A stretch of DNA of 7,481 nt from Rikenellaceae bacterium (GTDB lineage: Bacteria > Bacteroidota > Bacteroidia > Bacteroidales > Rikenellaceae), in assembly GCA_021203585.1 (NCBI GenBank), contig JAJQAW010000319.1, positions 1-7,481 on the forward strand, written 5' to 3'. Under the pieces are notes generated by a model. That model had not been told where the DNA came from and made no database searches. It saw only the letters and a list, made by a program, of their open reading frames with translations. Shown piece by piece: positions 1-5,961 of the stretch (positions are counted from its first letter, which is position 1; every line of letters starts with the position of its first letter). The position numbers and the translations under genes were made by a program.

Positions 1-94
1 CCCGTGGCTATACCAATGCTCGCACACCTTTTTTCATACATTCTTTCATAGCTGTTCTATATTTTTTGCCCCCTAAATTTAGCAATAAAAATGC

Positions 95-111
95 CGGAAT
101 AAAAAATTCCG
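95..111. repeat. Small inverted repeat CGGAAT-A5-ATTCCG
   Basis: Two perfect 6-base arms flank five A residues in the AT-rich upstream region. A second, related repeat with the same GGAAT and ATTCC half-sites lies about 40 bases downstream. It could be a regulator-binding site or a weak hairpin. Read on the minus strand, a T-rich stretch follows, but no minus-strand gene is visible that would need a terminator. Function unknown. Confidence 0.4.
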
Positions 112-133
112 TGCAAATTTACGGATATTTAAC

Positions 134-146
134 CGGAATGTATTCC
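134..146. repeat. Second GGAAT/ATTCC inverted repeat
   Basis: GGAAT-GT-ATTCC, preceded by C like the copy at 95-111, so the half-site CCGGAAT occurs twice within 40 bases. The arms are 5 bases and the spacer only 2 bases, which suits a dimeric DNA-binding protein better than an RNA hairpin. The differing spacers (5 and 2) argue against both being sites for one rigid dimer. Confidence 0.3.
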
Positions 147-357
147 AATAAAAAAAATAGTTATCAGTAACCAAACGGGAAAAGCTGGAGGTGTTTTCAG
201 CACCCACGCACCTTGGGAAAACTATACCGAGCAGATCTTTACATGCCCAATTACGGTCAACAAGCCCAAAACTATGATGCTCGATCTATGAAACGAACAA
301 TATCCCTGACCGACCGGACGTTTTGTAAGGACTTACCGATTAGATTTTCTCGTTTCC

Positions 358-1320
358 ATGATACTGAGCGTCAGTCGGCGGACCGATATTCCCGCCTTTT
401 ATTCCGATTGGTTTTACCACCGGGTGAAGGCGGGATTCGTGGATATCCGCAATCCTTATTTTCCTCGTCAAATCAGCCGGATCCATCTGAATCCCAGCGT
501 GGTGGATTGCATCGTATTTTGGACCAAAAACCCCGGACCGATGCTGAACCGGTTGGATGAAATCAGCCATTATCCCTTTTATTTTCACGTTACGGTCAAT
601 CCATTCGACCGGCGCCTCGAACCGGCGGTACCCCGCAAGGCACAGGTCATCGAGGCTATAAAACGGTTGTCCGACCGAATCGGCCCCTCCCGAGTAATCT
701 GGCGGTATGATCCGGTACTGGTCAGCGACACCATGCAGCCGGGTTACCTGACGGAATCTTTTGAAAAAATCGCTCAACGGCTCTCCGGATACACGGATAC
801 GGTCATGACCGGTTTCCTCACCCTGTATCGGAAGACGGAAAGAAATTTACGGCATCTTCCCGTGCGGGAACTTTCGGAGACGGAAAAAGCGGCCTTTGCC
901 CGAAGCATCGCATCCATAGCCCACAGTTATGGTATCCAACCGCAGAGTTGTTCGGTCCGGAGCGATCTCGCTTCCTTCGGGATCGAGGCAGGATATTGCA
1001 TCGACCCAAAAAGGGTGGAACGCATAGCGGGCTATCCGATCCGGGCCCGGAAAGACCGAAACCAGCGGGAGGTGTGCCGGTGCATCGAAAGCATCGATAT
1101 CGGTCAATACGATTCTTGTCCGCACGCCTGCCTGTACTGCTATGCCAACGAAAATCTCCAAAGGGTGACGGAAAATCGGAGTCTACACGATCCGCACGCC
1201 CCGTTGTTGATCGGCCGGGCCGGGGAAACGGATTTGCTTCATCATCGGCCGGCCCACTCCCTACGCCGGCCGGATCTCTTCGGACTGGCAAATGAAAAGT
1301 TACCTGAAAATGGCCGCTGA
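358..1320 (+). CDS. DUF1848 family protein with C-terminal radical-SAM-like cysteine cluster
   Basis: A 320-residue protein with the hallmarks of the DUF1848 family: an N-terminal SRRTDIPAFY stretch (6-15), DCIVFWTKNP (50-59), RVIWRYDP (112-119) and a C-terminal CxC...SIDIGxY block (240-251). Residues 254-261 form CPHACLYC, a CX3CX2C arrangement (C254, C258, C261) like the 4Fe-4S motif of radical SAM enzymes. Pfam notes this similarity for the family and that the cluster sits at the C-terminus instead of the usual N-terminus. C198, C214, C240 and C242 are further possible metal ligands. The ATG at 358 is chosen because the conserved family sequence begins immediately there. Length is close to the usual 300 or so, and the tail is the family's HDPxxPLLIG segment, so the gene appears intact. 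No function is established; a radical or iron-sulfur enzyme is an inference. It has no evident operon partner here. Confidence 0.88.
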   Translation: MILSVSRRTDIPAFYSDWFYHRVKAGFVDIRNPYFPRQISRIHLNPSVVDCIVFWTKNPGPMLNRLDEISHYPFYFHVTVNPFDRRLEPAVPRKAQVIEAIKRLSDRIGPSRVIWRYDPVLVSDTMQPGYLTESFEKIAQRLSGYTDTVMTGFLTLYRKTERNLRHLPVRELSETEKAAFARSIASIAHSYGIQPQSCSVRSDLASFGIEAGYCIDPKRVERIAGYPIRARKDRNQREVCRCIESIDIGQYDSCPHACLYCYANENLQRVTENRSLHDPHAPLLIGRAGETDLLHHRPAHSLRRPDLFGLANEKLPENGR

Positions 1321-1358
1321 AGGCCTTCAAACGAGATATTTTTCAGTGTACTCTCCTA

Positions 1359-1388
1359 TTTGGCTCAGTTCTTGTTCAGTTAGCTACG
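1359..1388 (+). promoter_or_regulatory. Candidate Bacteroidetes-type promoter for the lipoprotein gene
   Basis: TTTG at 1359-1362 and TAgcTAcG at 1381-1388 are 18 bases apart and resemble the -33 (TTTG) and -7 (TAnnTTTG) elements of the Bacteroidetes primary sigma factor. The -7 box has two mismatches. The implied leader is about 20 bases, very A-rich (1389-1414), and leads into the ATG at 1415 without a Shine-Dalgarno sequence, as is common in this phylum. Confidence 0.4.
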
Positions 1389-1414
1389 AATAAAACTATT
1401 TAATAAAAACAACT

Positions 1415-2098
1415 ATGAAAAAAGTAACTGTACTGTTGATGTGTGCCATAGGTTTAGTAGCACTGTCAAGCTGTAAAAGCTGCAATAGAACGAAAACTAC
1501 CTCGGCAGCAGAAGTAGCCAGGGCACAACACGAAAGATTGATGAATCAGGATTACGTGGGTTACGTGGAAACCATTTACCTGGAAGAAGCTCTGCCGCCG
1601 GCAGTCGTTTCTCAGGAACGGGCCCGTCACGCACAGATTCTTCGCAATCATGTTCAACCGAACGTGCAATCCAAAGGCGGTGTTCGCCACGTAACGGTCA
1701 AATCGGAACGCATGGCTCCGGATAACCGGTCCGCTCAGGTGGTTTTGACCAGTACCTACAACAACGGCGATGTGGAAGATATCGCTTACGATATGATCAT
1801 GGACGGAGACGCTTGGAAAGTGAAAACGGGTCGTGACAAAGAGGTTTGGAAAGCCGTTTCAAACGGACACGAATATACCGTGAAATTGAAAGACAACGAC
1901 TACAAAGACTTCGTAAAAGTACATGAAGACGGAAGCAGCCGCGATTTCGTGAAGGATATTGAAACCGATCGCCGCGACGTGCACAAAGAAAAAGTGGACG
2001 GAGAAAAAGAGGTGACCAAAGTGATCGAAAAAGAGAATGAAATCGTAATCAAACACAAAGAAGACGGTGAACGGGAAGTAACCCGAATCCCGAAATAA
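1415..2098 (+). CDS. Lipoprotein, DUF4878-like, with charged C-terminal repeats
   Basis: A 227-residue predicted lipoprotein. Residues 1-19 are a type II signal peptide (Lys-Lys, hydrophobic core, LSS) and Cys20 would be lipidated. Residues 30-147 have the pattern of small NTF2-like lipoprotein domains such as DUF4878: a helical N-terminal part (AEVARAQHERLMNQDY), then strands ending in YDMIMDGDAWKVK (125-137). That family assignment is tentative. From about 150 to the end the protein is dominated by Lys, Glu and Asp, with three degenerate repeats of 22-23 residues around DG at 172, 195 and 217, each followed by a basic, acidic, hydrophobic pattern (KEVTK, REVTR). No catalytic motif is visible. 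It likely sits in the envelope; its role is unknown. The gene stands alone, with its own candidate promoter and a strong terminator after it. Confidence 0.85.
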   Translation: MKKVTVLLMCAIGLVALSSCKSCNRTKTTSAAEVARAQHERLMNQDYVGYVETIYLEEALPPAVVSQERARHAQILRNHVQPNVQSKGGVRHVTVKSERMAPDNRSAQVVLTSTYNNGDVEDIAYDMIMDGDAWKVKTGRDKEVWKAVSNGHEYTVKLKDNDYKDFVKVHEDGSSRDFVKDIETDRRDVHKEKVDGEKEVTKVIEKENEIVIKHKEDGEREVTRIPK

Positions 2099-2116
2099 GC
2101 CCTGTGAAATGCATGG

Positions 2117-2146
2117 AAGGCGGCACCGGCGGGCGCCGCCTTTTTT
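2117..2146 (+). terminator. Rho-independent terminator after the lipoprotein gene
   Basis: Perfect 8-base arms AAGGCGGC (2117-2124) and GCCGCCTT (2135-2142) enclose a 10-base loop and run into six T residues (2141-2146). It lies 18 bases after the lipoprotein stop and separates that gene from the copper-protein unit. Confidence 0.9.
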
Positions 2147-2178
2147 AATGGTATTGTTTTTGCCGGGTTATCCATCAC

Positions 2179-2193
2179 ATTAAACCGTTTAAT
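2179..2193. promoter_or_regulatory. Perfect palindrome ATTAAAC-C-GTTTAAT just before the copper-protein start
   Basis: Two perfect 7-base arms around a single C end two bases before the ATG at 2196. A possible -33 element, TTTG, lies at 2159-2162, so the palindrome would cover the -7 and start-site region. That is a good position for a repressor, or for a hairpin hiding the translation start. No good TAnnTTTG box is visible, so the promoter itself is not established. Arms of this length arise by chance a few times in a window this size; the position makes it notable. Confidence 0.4.
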
Positions 2194-2195
2194 CT

Positions 2196-2522
2196 ATGGA
2201 ACAAAGAACAACCGAATTGACCGCCATGCTGGCCCATTGCGTAGCCACCTGCAACCATTGCTTCAACCAATGCCTGCACGAAGAGCAGGTAGAGATGATG
2301 ATTCATTGCATCAAACTGGATAAAGAGTGTGCGGAAGTGTGTGCCTTGGCCCTGTCCTACGCCGCTATGGAAAGTCCCTATCTGAGCGATATCGTGCACG
2401 TATGCATCAAAGTGTGCGAAGCCTGCGCCGACGAATGCTCCAAACATGACAACGACCATTGCCGAGAATGCGCCCAGGTGTGCAACCAATGCGCCGATGC
2501 CTGCCGCGGATACGATCATTAA
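2196..2522 (+). CDS. Four-helix-bundle copper-binding protein (Csp/DUF326)
   Basis: A 108-residue protein with 16 cysteines arranged as in the copper storage proteins (Csp, DUF326). Helix 1 carries C15-x3-C19-x2-C22-x3-C26 and helix 3 repeats the pattern at C70, C74, C77, C81. C38, C45, C49 belong to helix 2, and C89, C92, C96, C99, C103 to helix 4. The i, i+3/i+4, i+7 spacing puts thiols along one face of each helix, lining the bundle core where known Csp proteins bind many Cu(I) ions. Histidines near the ends (H14, H21, H88) could guide copper entry. There is no signal peptide or Tat motif, so it should be cytosolic, like Csp3, and its length matches that group. Expected role: buffering or storing Cu(I). 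It is followed after 11 bases by a small acidic protein gene. Copper loading is inferred from the family. Confidence 0.92.
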   Translation: MEQRTTELTAMLAHCVATCNHCFNQCLHEEQVEMMIHCIKLDKECAEVCALALSYAAMESPYLSDIVHVCIKVCEACADECSKHDNDHCRECAQVCNQCADACRGYDH

Positions 2523-2533
2523 ACCGGGAAAAT

Positions 2534-2719
2534 ATGACCGTCCTACGATACGATTCCGACCGAGTGGTAGATTCCACGGAAAACAATGAATATGCGGAAG
2601 GGTACCGCGATGAAATTATCGCTGGGGAAAGCATGGTCGGGGAGGATATTCCGACCTCGGATTTTATCCCCGACGGACTGAACGAAGACGGCATGTACGA
2701 CCGGTCCGCTTTACGATGA
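2534..2719 (+). CDS. Small acidic hypothetical protein downstream of the copper protein
   Basis: An open frame of 61 residues from ATG at 2534 to TGA at 2717-2719, beginning 11 bases after the Csp stop and ending about 30 bases before a terminator hairpin, so it is probably the second gene of a two-gene transcript. The product is strongly acidic (16 Asp/Glu against 5 Arg and no Lys), has four Met, and has no Cys, signal peptide or membrane segment. I do not recognise a family. The ATG at 2534 is preferred over upstream in-frame codons because those overlap the Csp gene. Position suggests a link to copper handling, but no metal-binding motif is visible. The codons look like those of neighbouring genes, which favours a real gene. 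Confidence 0.55.
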   Translation: MTVLRYDSDRVVDSTENNEYAEGYRDEIIAGESMVGEDIPTSDFIPDGLNEDGMYDRSALR

Positions 2720-2750
2720 GAACGGAGCCGAAGATGCTCCTTATCAATAA

Positions 2751-2778
2751 AAAGTTCGGCCTACAGAGGCCGGACTTT
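2751..2778 (+). terminator. Hairpin terminator after the copper-protein unit
   Basis: Arms at 2751-2762 (AAAGTTCGGCCT) and 2767-2778 (AGGCCGGACTTT) pair over 12 positions with one G-U wobble around the loop ACAG. The T residues are within the stem rather than a long tail, a form often seen in this phylum. It lies 32 bases after the small acidic gene. The frame that runs on to 2949 from an ATG at 2716 crosses this hairpin and is not called as a gene. Bases 2779-2929 hold nothing I can identify. Confidence 0.7.
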
Positions 2779-2929
2779 CCTATGAAGGATAGAAGAAAAC
2801 TACCCGATCCATGCCGGTATCCATTCGAACGTGGGCACAAGCATACGGCCGGAAATCTCCCCCGGTATTCGGGTGTGGGATCGCGCCGGGTGAATTTTTT
2901 ACCGGCAGACATACTGATTAAGGGCCGGC

Positions 2930-2945
2930 TTAACAGCATTGTTAA
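2930..2945. promoter_or_regulatory. Putative TetR operator O1, before tetR
   Basis: TTAACA-GCAT-TGTTAA, perfect 6-base arms around a 4-base spacer. It occupies the -33 region of the tetR promoter, ending 9 bases before the -7 box at 2955 and 35 bases before the ATG. The same TAACA-N4-TGTTA pattern recurs before the receptor gene (3614-3629). TetR-type repressors typically bind such short palindromes beside their own promoter, so autoregulation is the simplest reading. Confidence 0.65.
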
Positions 2946-2954
2946 ATAATTGTA

Positions 2955-2962
2955 TACCTTTG
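2955..2962 (+). promoter_or_regulatory. -7 box of the tetR promoter
   Basis: TAccTTTG matches the Bacteroidetes -7 consensus TAnnTTTG exactly. The transcript should begin near 2967-2970, giving a leader of about 12 bases to the ATG at 2981. No good TTTG stands at the expected -33 position; that place is taken by the inverted repeat at 2930-2945, and its internal TTG (2939-2941) is closer than usual. Confidence 0.65.
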
Positions 2963-2980
2963 CAGGTAAATCTTCATACC

Positions 2981-3589
2981 ATGTGTCCGAAAGACATCAA
3001 CAACCAGCGGTTGATTTTACAGGCGGCCGAAGCGGAATTTCTGGAAAAAGGCTACGATAAGGCCCGTACCACCGAGATTGCCAAACGGGCAGGGGTCAAC
3101 CATGCCATGTTGCACTACTATTACCAAAGCAAGGAAAAGCTGTTCCATGTGGTTTTTGAGGAAAAATCCAGGACGATGCACGATATCCTGTTGTTCAAGC
3201 TGGACGAAGATCTACCCTTTCTGGAAAAAATAAAAGCCCAGATCGAACATCATTTCGATTACATCGCGCAACATGCGGAAATACCGGGTTTCATCATTTC
3301 GGAAATTCTGCATAGCGAAACTCTGAGGGAACAGTTTATTCGATCCACCGAAGATCACGCCAAAGATGTTTTTGCCCACTGGAAAAAAGAGATCGACAAG
3401 GAAGTGGAGAACGGAAGAATCCGCTACATCGAACCGTATGATTTGGTGTATAGCATGGTAACCCTGAATTGTTGTTTTTTTCTGATCCACCCCTTACTTT
3501 CCGCTTTTACGGGGGAAGAGGCGGAAGCCCTGCGGGAAGAACGGAAAAAGATGAATACCGAAATCATATTGAGCCGGCTACGGATTTGA
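2981..3589 (+). CDS. TetR/AcrR family transcriptional regulator
   Basis: A 202-residue protein of usual TetR length. Residues 8-55 form the N-terminal DNA-binding domain: helix 1 (RLILQAAEAEFLEKGY), then the helix-turn-helix TTEIAKRAGVNHAMLHYYYQ (30-49), then SKEKLF. The rest is the helical ligand-binding and dimerisation domain, which is not conserved enough to suggest a ligand. The ATG at 2981 is preferred over the in-frame TTG at 2939 because the -7 box (2955-2962) lies between them and the TetR domain needs no longer N-terminus. Matching inverted repeats precede this gene and the receptor gene, so it probably represses both itself and the downstream operon. A weak terminator overlaps its 3' end, suggesting that tetR and the receptor operon are transcribed separately. 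The family is clear; target and inducer are inferred or unknown. Confidence 0.9.
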   Translation: MCPKDINNQRLILQAAEAEFLEKGYDKARTTEIAKRAGVNHAMLHYYYQSKEKLFHVVFEEKSRTMHDILLFKLDEDLPFLEKIKAQIEHHFDYIAQHAEIPGFIISEILHSETLREQFIRSTEDHAKDVFAHWKKEIDKEVENGRIRYIEPYDLVYSMVTLNCCFFLIHPLLSAFTGEEAEALREERKKMNTEIILSRLRI

Positions 3590-3604
3590 CCGACTCCTTT
3601 TTTT
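3571..3604 (+). terminator. Weak terminator or attenuator at the end of tetR
   Basis: GAGCCGG (3571-3577) and CCGACTC (3590-3596) pair with one mismatch around a 12-base loop, followed by seven T residues (3598-3604). It overlaps the last codons and stop of tetR. If active it would limit read-through into the receptor operon; the mismatch and large loop make it weak. Confidence 0.4.
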
Positions 3605-3613
3605 ACCGATTAC

Positions 3614-3629
3614 CTAACAAGGCTGTTAA
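3614..3629. promoter_or_regulatory. Putative TetR operator O2, before the receptor operon
   Basis: CTAACA-AGGC-TGTTAA shares both arms and the 4-base spacing with the repeat at 2930-2945; only the outermost left base breaks symmetry. It ends 27 bases before the receptor ATG. A weak -7-like TAccTAAC at 3611-3618 would overlap its left arm; no better promoter is visible in this short gap. Binding here would block either initiation or elongation into the operon. Confidence 0.65.
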
Positions 3630-3656
3630 TGACTACCGACCGACAAATTGGATTTA

Positions 3657-5957
3657 ATGAAAAAATATAGAAACCTGCTGATCGCTTTCCTATGGGGTGC
3701 CGCACTGCCCGTGGCGGCGCAGCGACCAGTGGAATTACAGGGAACCGTTACCGATGCAATCACCCGCCGTCCGATAGCGGGCGTCACGGTGTACAGCGAA
3801 GAATCCCCCTCCCACGGAGTAAGTACCGATCCGCAGGGCCGATTTTCCATCGCTCTGGCCGAGGGAACCCGGACACTGGTTTTTTCGTTTCTCGGCTATG
3901 AAACCCTGGAAGTGGCGATCGATTCCTTGCCGGGCCAAGACGTGGAAATCTCCCTCTCCGAGCAAAGCCACGCGATCGAGGAGATTACAGTCACTGCCAC
4001 CTCGGCGCGGGACCGGCTGAACAGCGTATTGATCGGTGTGGAGCGGATAGAATTGGCTGAAATGGCTAAAATTCCCTCCCTGCTGGGGGAACGGGATATC
4101 ATACGGTCGCTGCAATTACTTCCGGGAGTAAAGTCGGAAGGAGACGGTTCGAGCGGTTTCCAGGTCCGGGGCGGAACGGCGGTTCAGAACCTGATCGTGC
4201 TGGACGACGCTACCATTTATAATGCCGGACATTTGATAGACATTTTTTCCACCTTCAACGACGATGCCCTGACCAATGCCTCCCTGTATAAAGGACAGAT
4301 TCCCGCCCAGTTCGGCGGCGCGGTTTCCTCCGTATTCGATATCCATACCAAAACGGGGAATATGCAGAATTATTCCTTCAACGGAAGCGTGGGACTCCTC
4401 TCGGCCAAAGTCCATGTCGAGGGCCCTCTCGTTCGAGAAACCGCCTCCTTTTTCGCAGCCGCGCGCCGCAGTTATCTCGATATCTTCCTCAAATTGACCG
4501 AAGATTGCAAAGACAATACCTTGAATTTTTACGATCTCAACGCGAAGGTCAATTATAATCTTTCGGACAACGACAATCTCTTCGTCTCCTTTTTTGTGGG
4601 GCGCGACAACATGGGGCTGGAGGATTTGGTGGCCATGAAATGGGGAAATACCGCATCCACCCTCCGGTGGTTTCATCGCTTCAACGACCGGCTTTACGCG
4701 AATACCTCGCTGATCGGTTCCTCCTACTTTTCGGACAACAGCGTCGAGATACTCGATATATCCAACAGCCTGGATACCCATATCCGTAAATATGGGATTC
4801 GGGAAGATATGACCTGGTCCGCTCCCGATGGCCACACCCTGAAATTCGGGTTCGAATCGGTGTACATCGATCTCAAGTCCGCGGAATGGGATATGAGTAA
4901 TTACCGCGAAAAAGAGCGGCGCTACGCCTGGGAAAATTCTGCCTGGATCAACCAGGACTGGAAGATGTCCAAGTTGACGGTTTCGGCCGGACTACGGCTC
5001 AACGCCTTTTCCGCCCTGGGTGGCTCCCCGTATTACCGGCTGGACGAGAACGGCGATATTTTGGAAACGCTCCGTTACAAACGGGAGGAAATGGTCAAAA
5101 CCTACCTGGTGCTGGAACCGCGCGCCAGCCTGAATTTCAGCATCGACTCGCATCAGAGCCTCAAAGCCGGGTACAGCCGCACCTCGCAGAATATTCATGC
5201 CCTCCGGGTACAAAGTATGTCCCTGCCGATGGACCGGTATACCCTCAGCAACAACAACGTCAAACCGCAAACCGCCGACCAGTTCAGTCTCGGTTACGTG
5301 GGATTGACCGCTTTTCAAACCTACGAATTATCGGTCGAAGGATATTACAAATCGATCCGACACGTCCTGGATTACAAAGACGGCAAATCGTTCAATTCCG
5401 AGATCGAGATCGAGCGGATCATCCTGGCGGGCAAAGGACGTGTTTACGGAATGGAAGCCTATATCCGTAAAAATACCGGCCGGCTGACCGGCTGGATTTC
5501 CTATACGCTCTCCTGGTCGGACAATAAAATTCCCGGTATCGATAACGACCGCTGGTATACGGCCGGCAACGACCGCCGGCACGATCTGTCGGTAGTCGGC
5601 ATGTATGAACTGCCGCGGGGTTGGCAAATTGCGGGAACCTGGGTGTACAATACCTGTCAGGCGCTGACCGCTCCCAGCGCCAAGTATACGGTCAACGGTG
5701 AAACGGTTTATTATTATGCCGAACGCAACGGCTACAGAGCTCCGGATTACCACCGGCTCGATCTGAGCGCGACCCATACCAAAATCTCCAAACGTTTTAC
5801 CCGCGAATGGTCTTTCGGACTCTACAACGCCTATTGCCGCTACAACCCATTTATCATCTCTTTCGAGGACGACTCGAGCAAACCTTGGGAAAGCAAAGCC
5901 GTGCAAACCTCCCTATTCGGGATTATACCCTCCGTTTCGTATAGTATTAAATTTTAA
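3657..5957 (+). CDS. TonB-dependent outer-membrane receptor with carboxypeptidase-regulatory-like domain
   Basis: A 766-residue outer-membrane transporter. Residues 1-21 are a Sec signal peptide (MKKYRN, hydrophobic core, PVAA before Gln22). Residues 26-103 are a carboxypeptidase-regulatory-like domain (LQGTVTDAITRRPIAGVTV...GRFSI...FLGYE). Residues 107-232 contain a TonB-box-like IEEITVTAT and the plug, with the typical LPGVKSEGDGSSGFQVRGG (155-173) and LIVLDDATIYN. The rest is the 22-strand barrel, ending in the aromatic Phe expected of BAM substrates. The ATG at 3657 is chosen over the TTG at 3648 because it starts the signal peptide cleanly. At 766 residues it is much shorter than SusC proteins, and its partner is DUF4249 rather than SusD, so it is not a glycan-type Sus pair. 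It should take up a small ligand using TonB energy; the substrate is unknown. It heads a three-gene operon behind a likely TetR operator. Confidence 0.95.
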   Translation: MKKYRNLLIAFLWGAALPVAAQRPVELQGTVTDAITRRPIAGVTVYSEESPSHGVSTDPQGRFSIALAEGTRTLVFSFLGYETLEVAIDSLPGQDVEISLSEQSHAIEEITVTATSARDRLNSVLIGVERIELAEMAKIPSLLGERDIIRSLQLLPGVKSEGDGSSGFQVRGGTAVQNLIVLDDATIYNAGHLIDIFSTFNDDALTNASLYKGQIPAQFGGAVSSVFDIHTKTGNMQNYSFNGSVGLLSAKVHVEGPLVRETASFFAAARRSYLDIFLKLTEDCKDNTLNFYDLNAKVNYNLSDNDNLFVSFFVGRDNMGLEDLVAMKWGNTASTLRWFHRFNDRLYANTSLIGSSYFSDNSVEILDISNSLDTHIRKYGIREDMTWSAPDGHTLKFGFESVYIDLKSAEWDMSNYREKERRYAWENSAWINQDWKMSKLTVSAGLRLNAFSALGGSPYYRLDENGDILETLRYKREEMVKTYLVLEPRASLNFSIDSHQSLKAGYSRTSQNIHALRVQSMSLPMDRYTLSNNNVKPQTADQFSLGYVGLTAFQTYELSVEGYYKSIRHVLDYKDGKSFNSEIEIERIILAGKGRVYGMEAYIRKNTGRLTGWISYTLSWSDNKIPGIDNDRWYTAGNDRRHDLSVVGMYELPRGWQIAGTWVYNTCQALTAPSAKYTVNGETVYYYAERNGYRAPDYHRLDLSATHTKISKRFTREWSFGLYNAYCRYNPFIISFEDDSSKPWESKAVQTSLFGIIPSVSYSIKF

Positions 5958-5961
5958 GGAC

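Larger units (their letters stand above)
1..357. other. Intergenic region without a convincing gene
   Basis: No reading frame here has both a plausible start and a recognisable product. Bases 58-180 are very AT-rich, as expected for promoter DNA, and contain the small inverted repeats listed separately. A near match to a Bacteroidetes -7 box (TAttttttG) lies at 60-68, but no clear -33 element precedes it. Just before the DUF1848 gene, TTTTG (321-325) and TAgaTTTt (341-348) resemble -33 and -7 elements; the spacing is short and transcription would start almost at the ATG, so this is a weak candidate. The first 51 bases are open in one + frame ending in TAG at 49-51. That could be the tail of an upstream gene, but 16 codons are too few to judge. 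Confidence 0.6.

Noticed and set aside
213..560. 115-residue frame from a TTG start
   Set aside because: Its second half overlaps the well-supported DUF1848 gene in another frame, and the product resembles no family.
1180..1320. Possible frameshift at the end of the DUF1848 gene
   Set aside because: The annotated frame keeps the family's HDPxxPLLIG and following RPAHSLRRPDLF-like tail, so the original frame reads through to the stop.
1318..1329. Perfect palindrome TGAAGGCCTTCA at the DUF1848 stop codon
   Set aside because: It has no loop and no T tract, so it is not a convincing terminator, and a 12-base palindrome is expected by chance about once or twice in this window.
818..1330. 170-residue minus-strand frame opposite DUF1848
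   Set aside because: Its Arg, Gly and Pro-rich composition is typical of the antisense of a GC-rich gene; the + strand has clear family motifs.
2716..2949. Open frame starting with an ATGA overlap after the small acidic gene
   Set aside because: It runs through the terminator hairpin at 2751-2778 and the putative operator at 2930-2945, and the product has no recognisable features.
4116..4835. 239-residue minus-strand frame inside the receptor gene
   Set aside because: It lies wholly opposite a TonB-dependent receptor with conserved plug and barrel motifs and has no recognisable domain.
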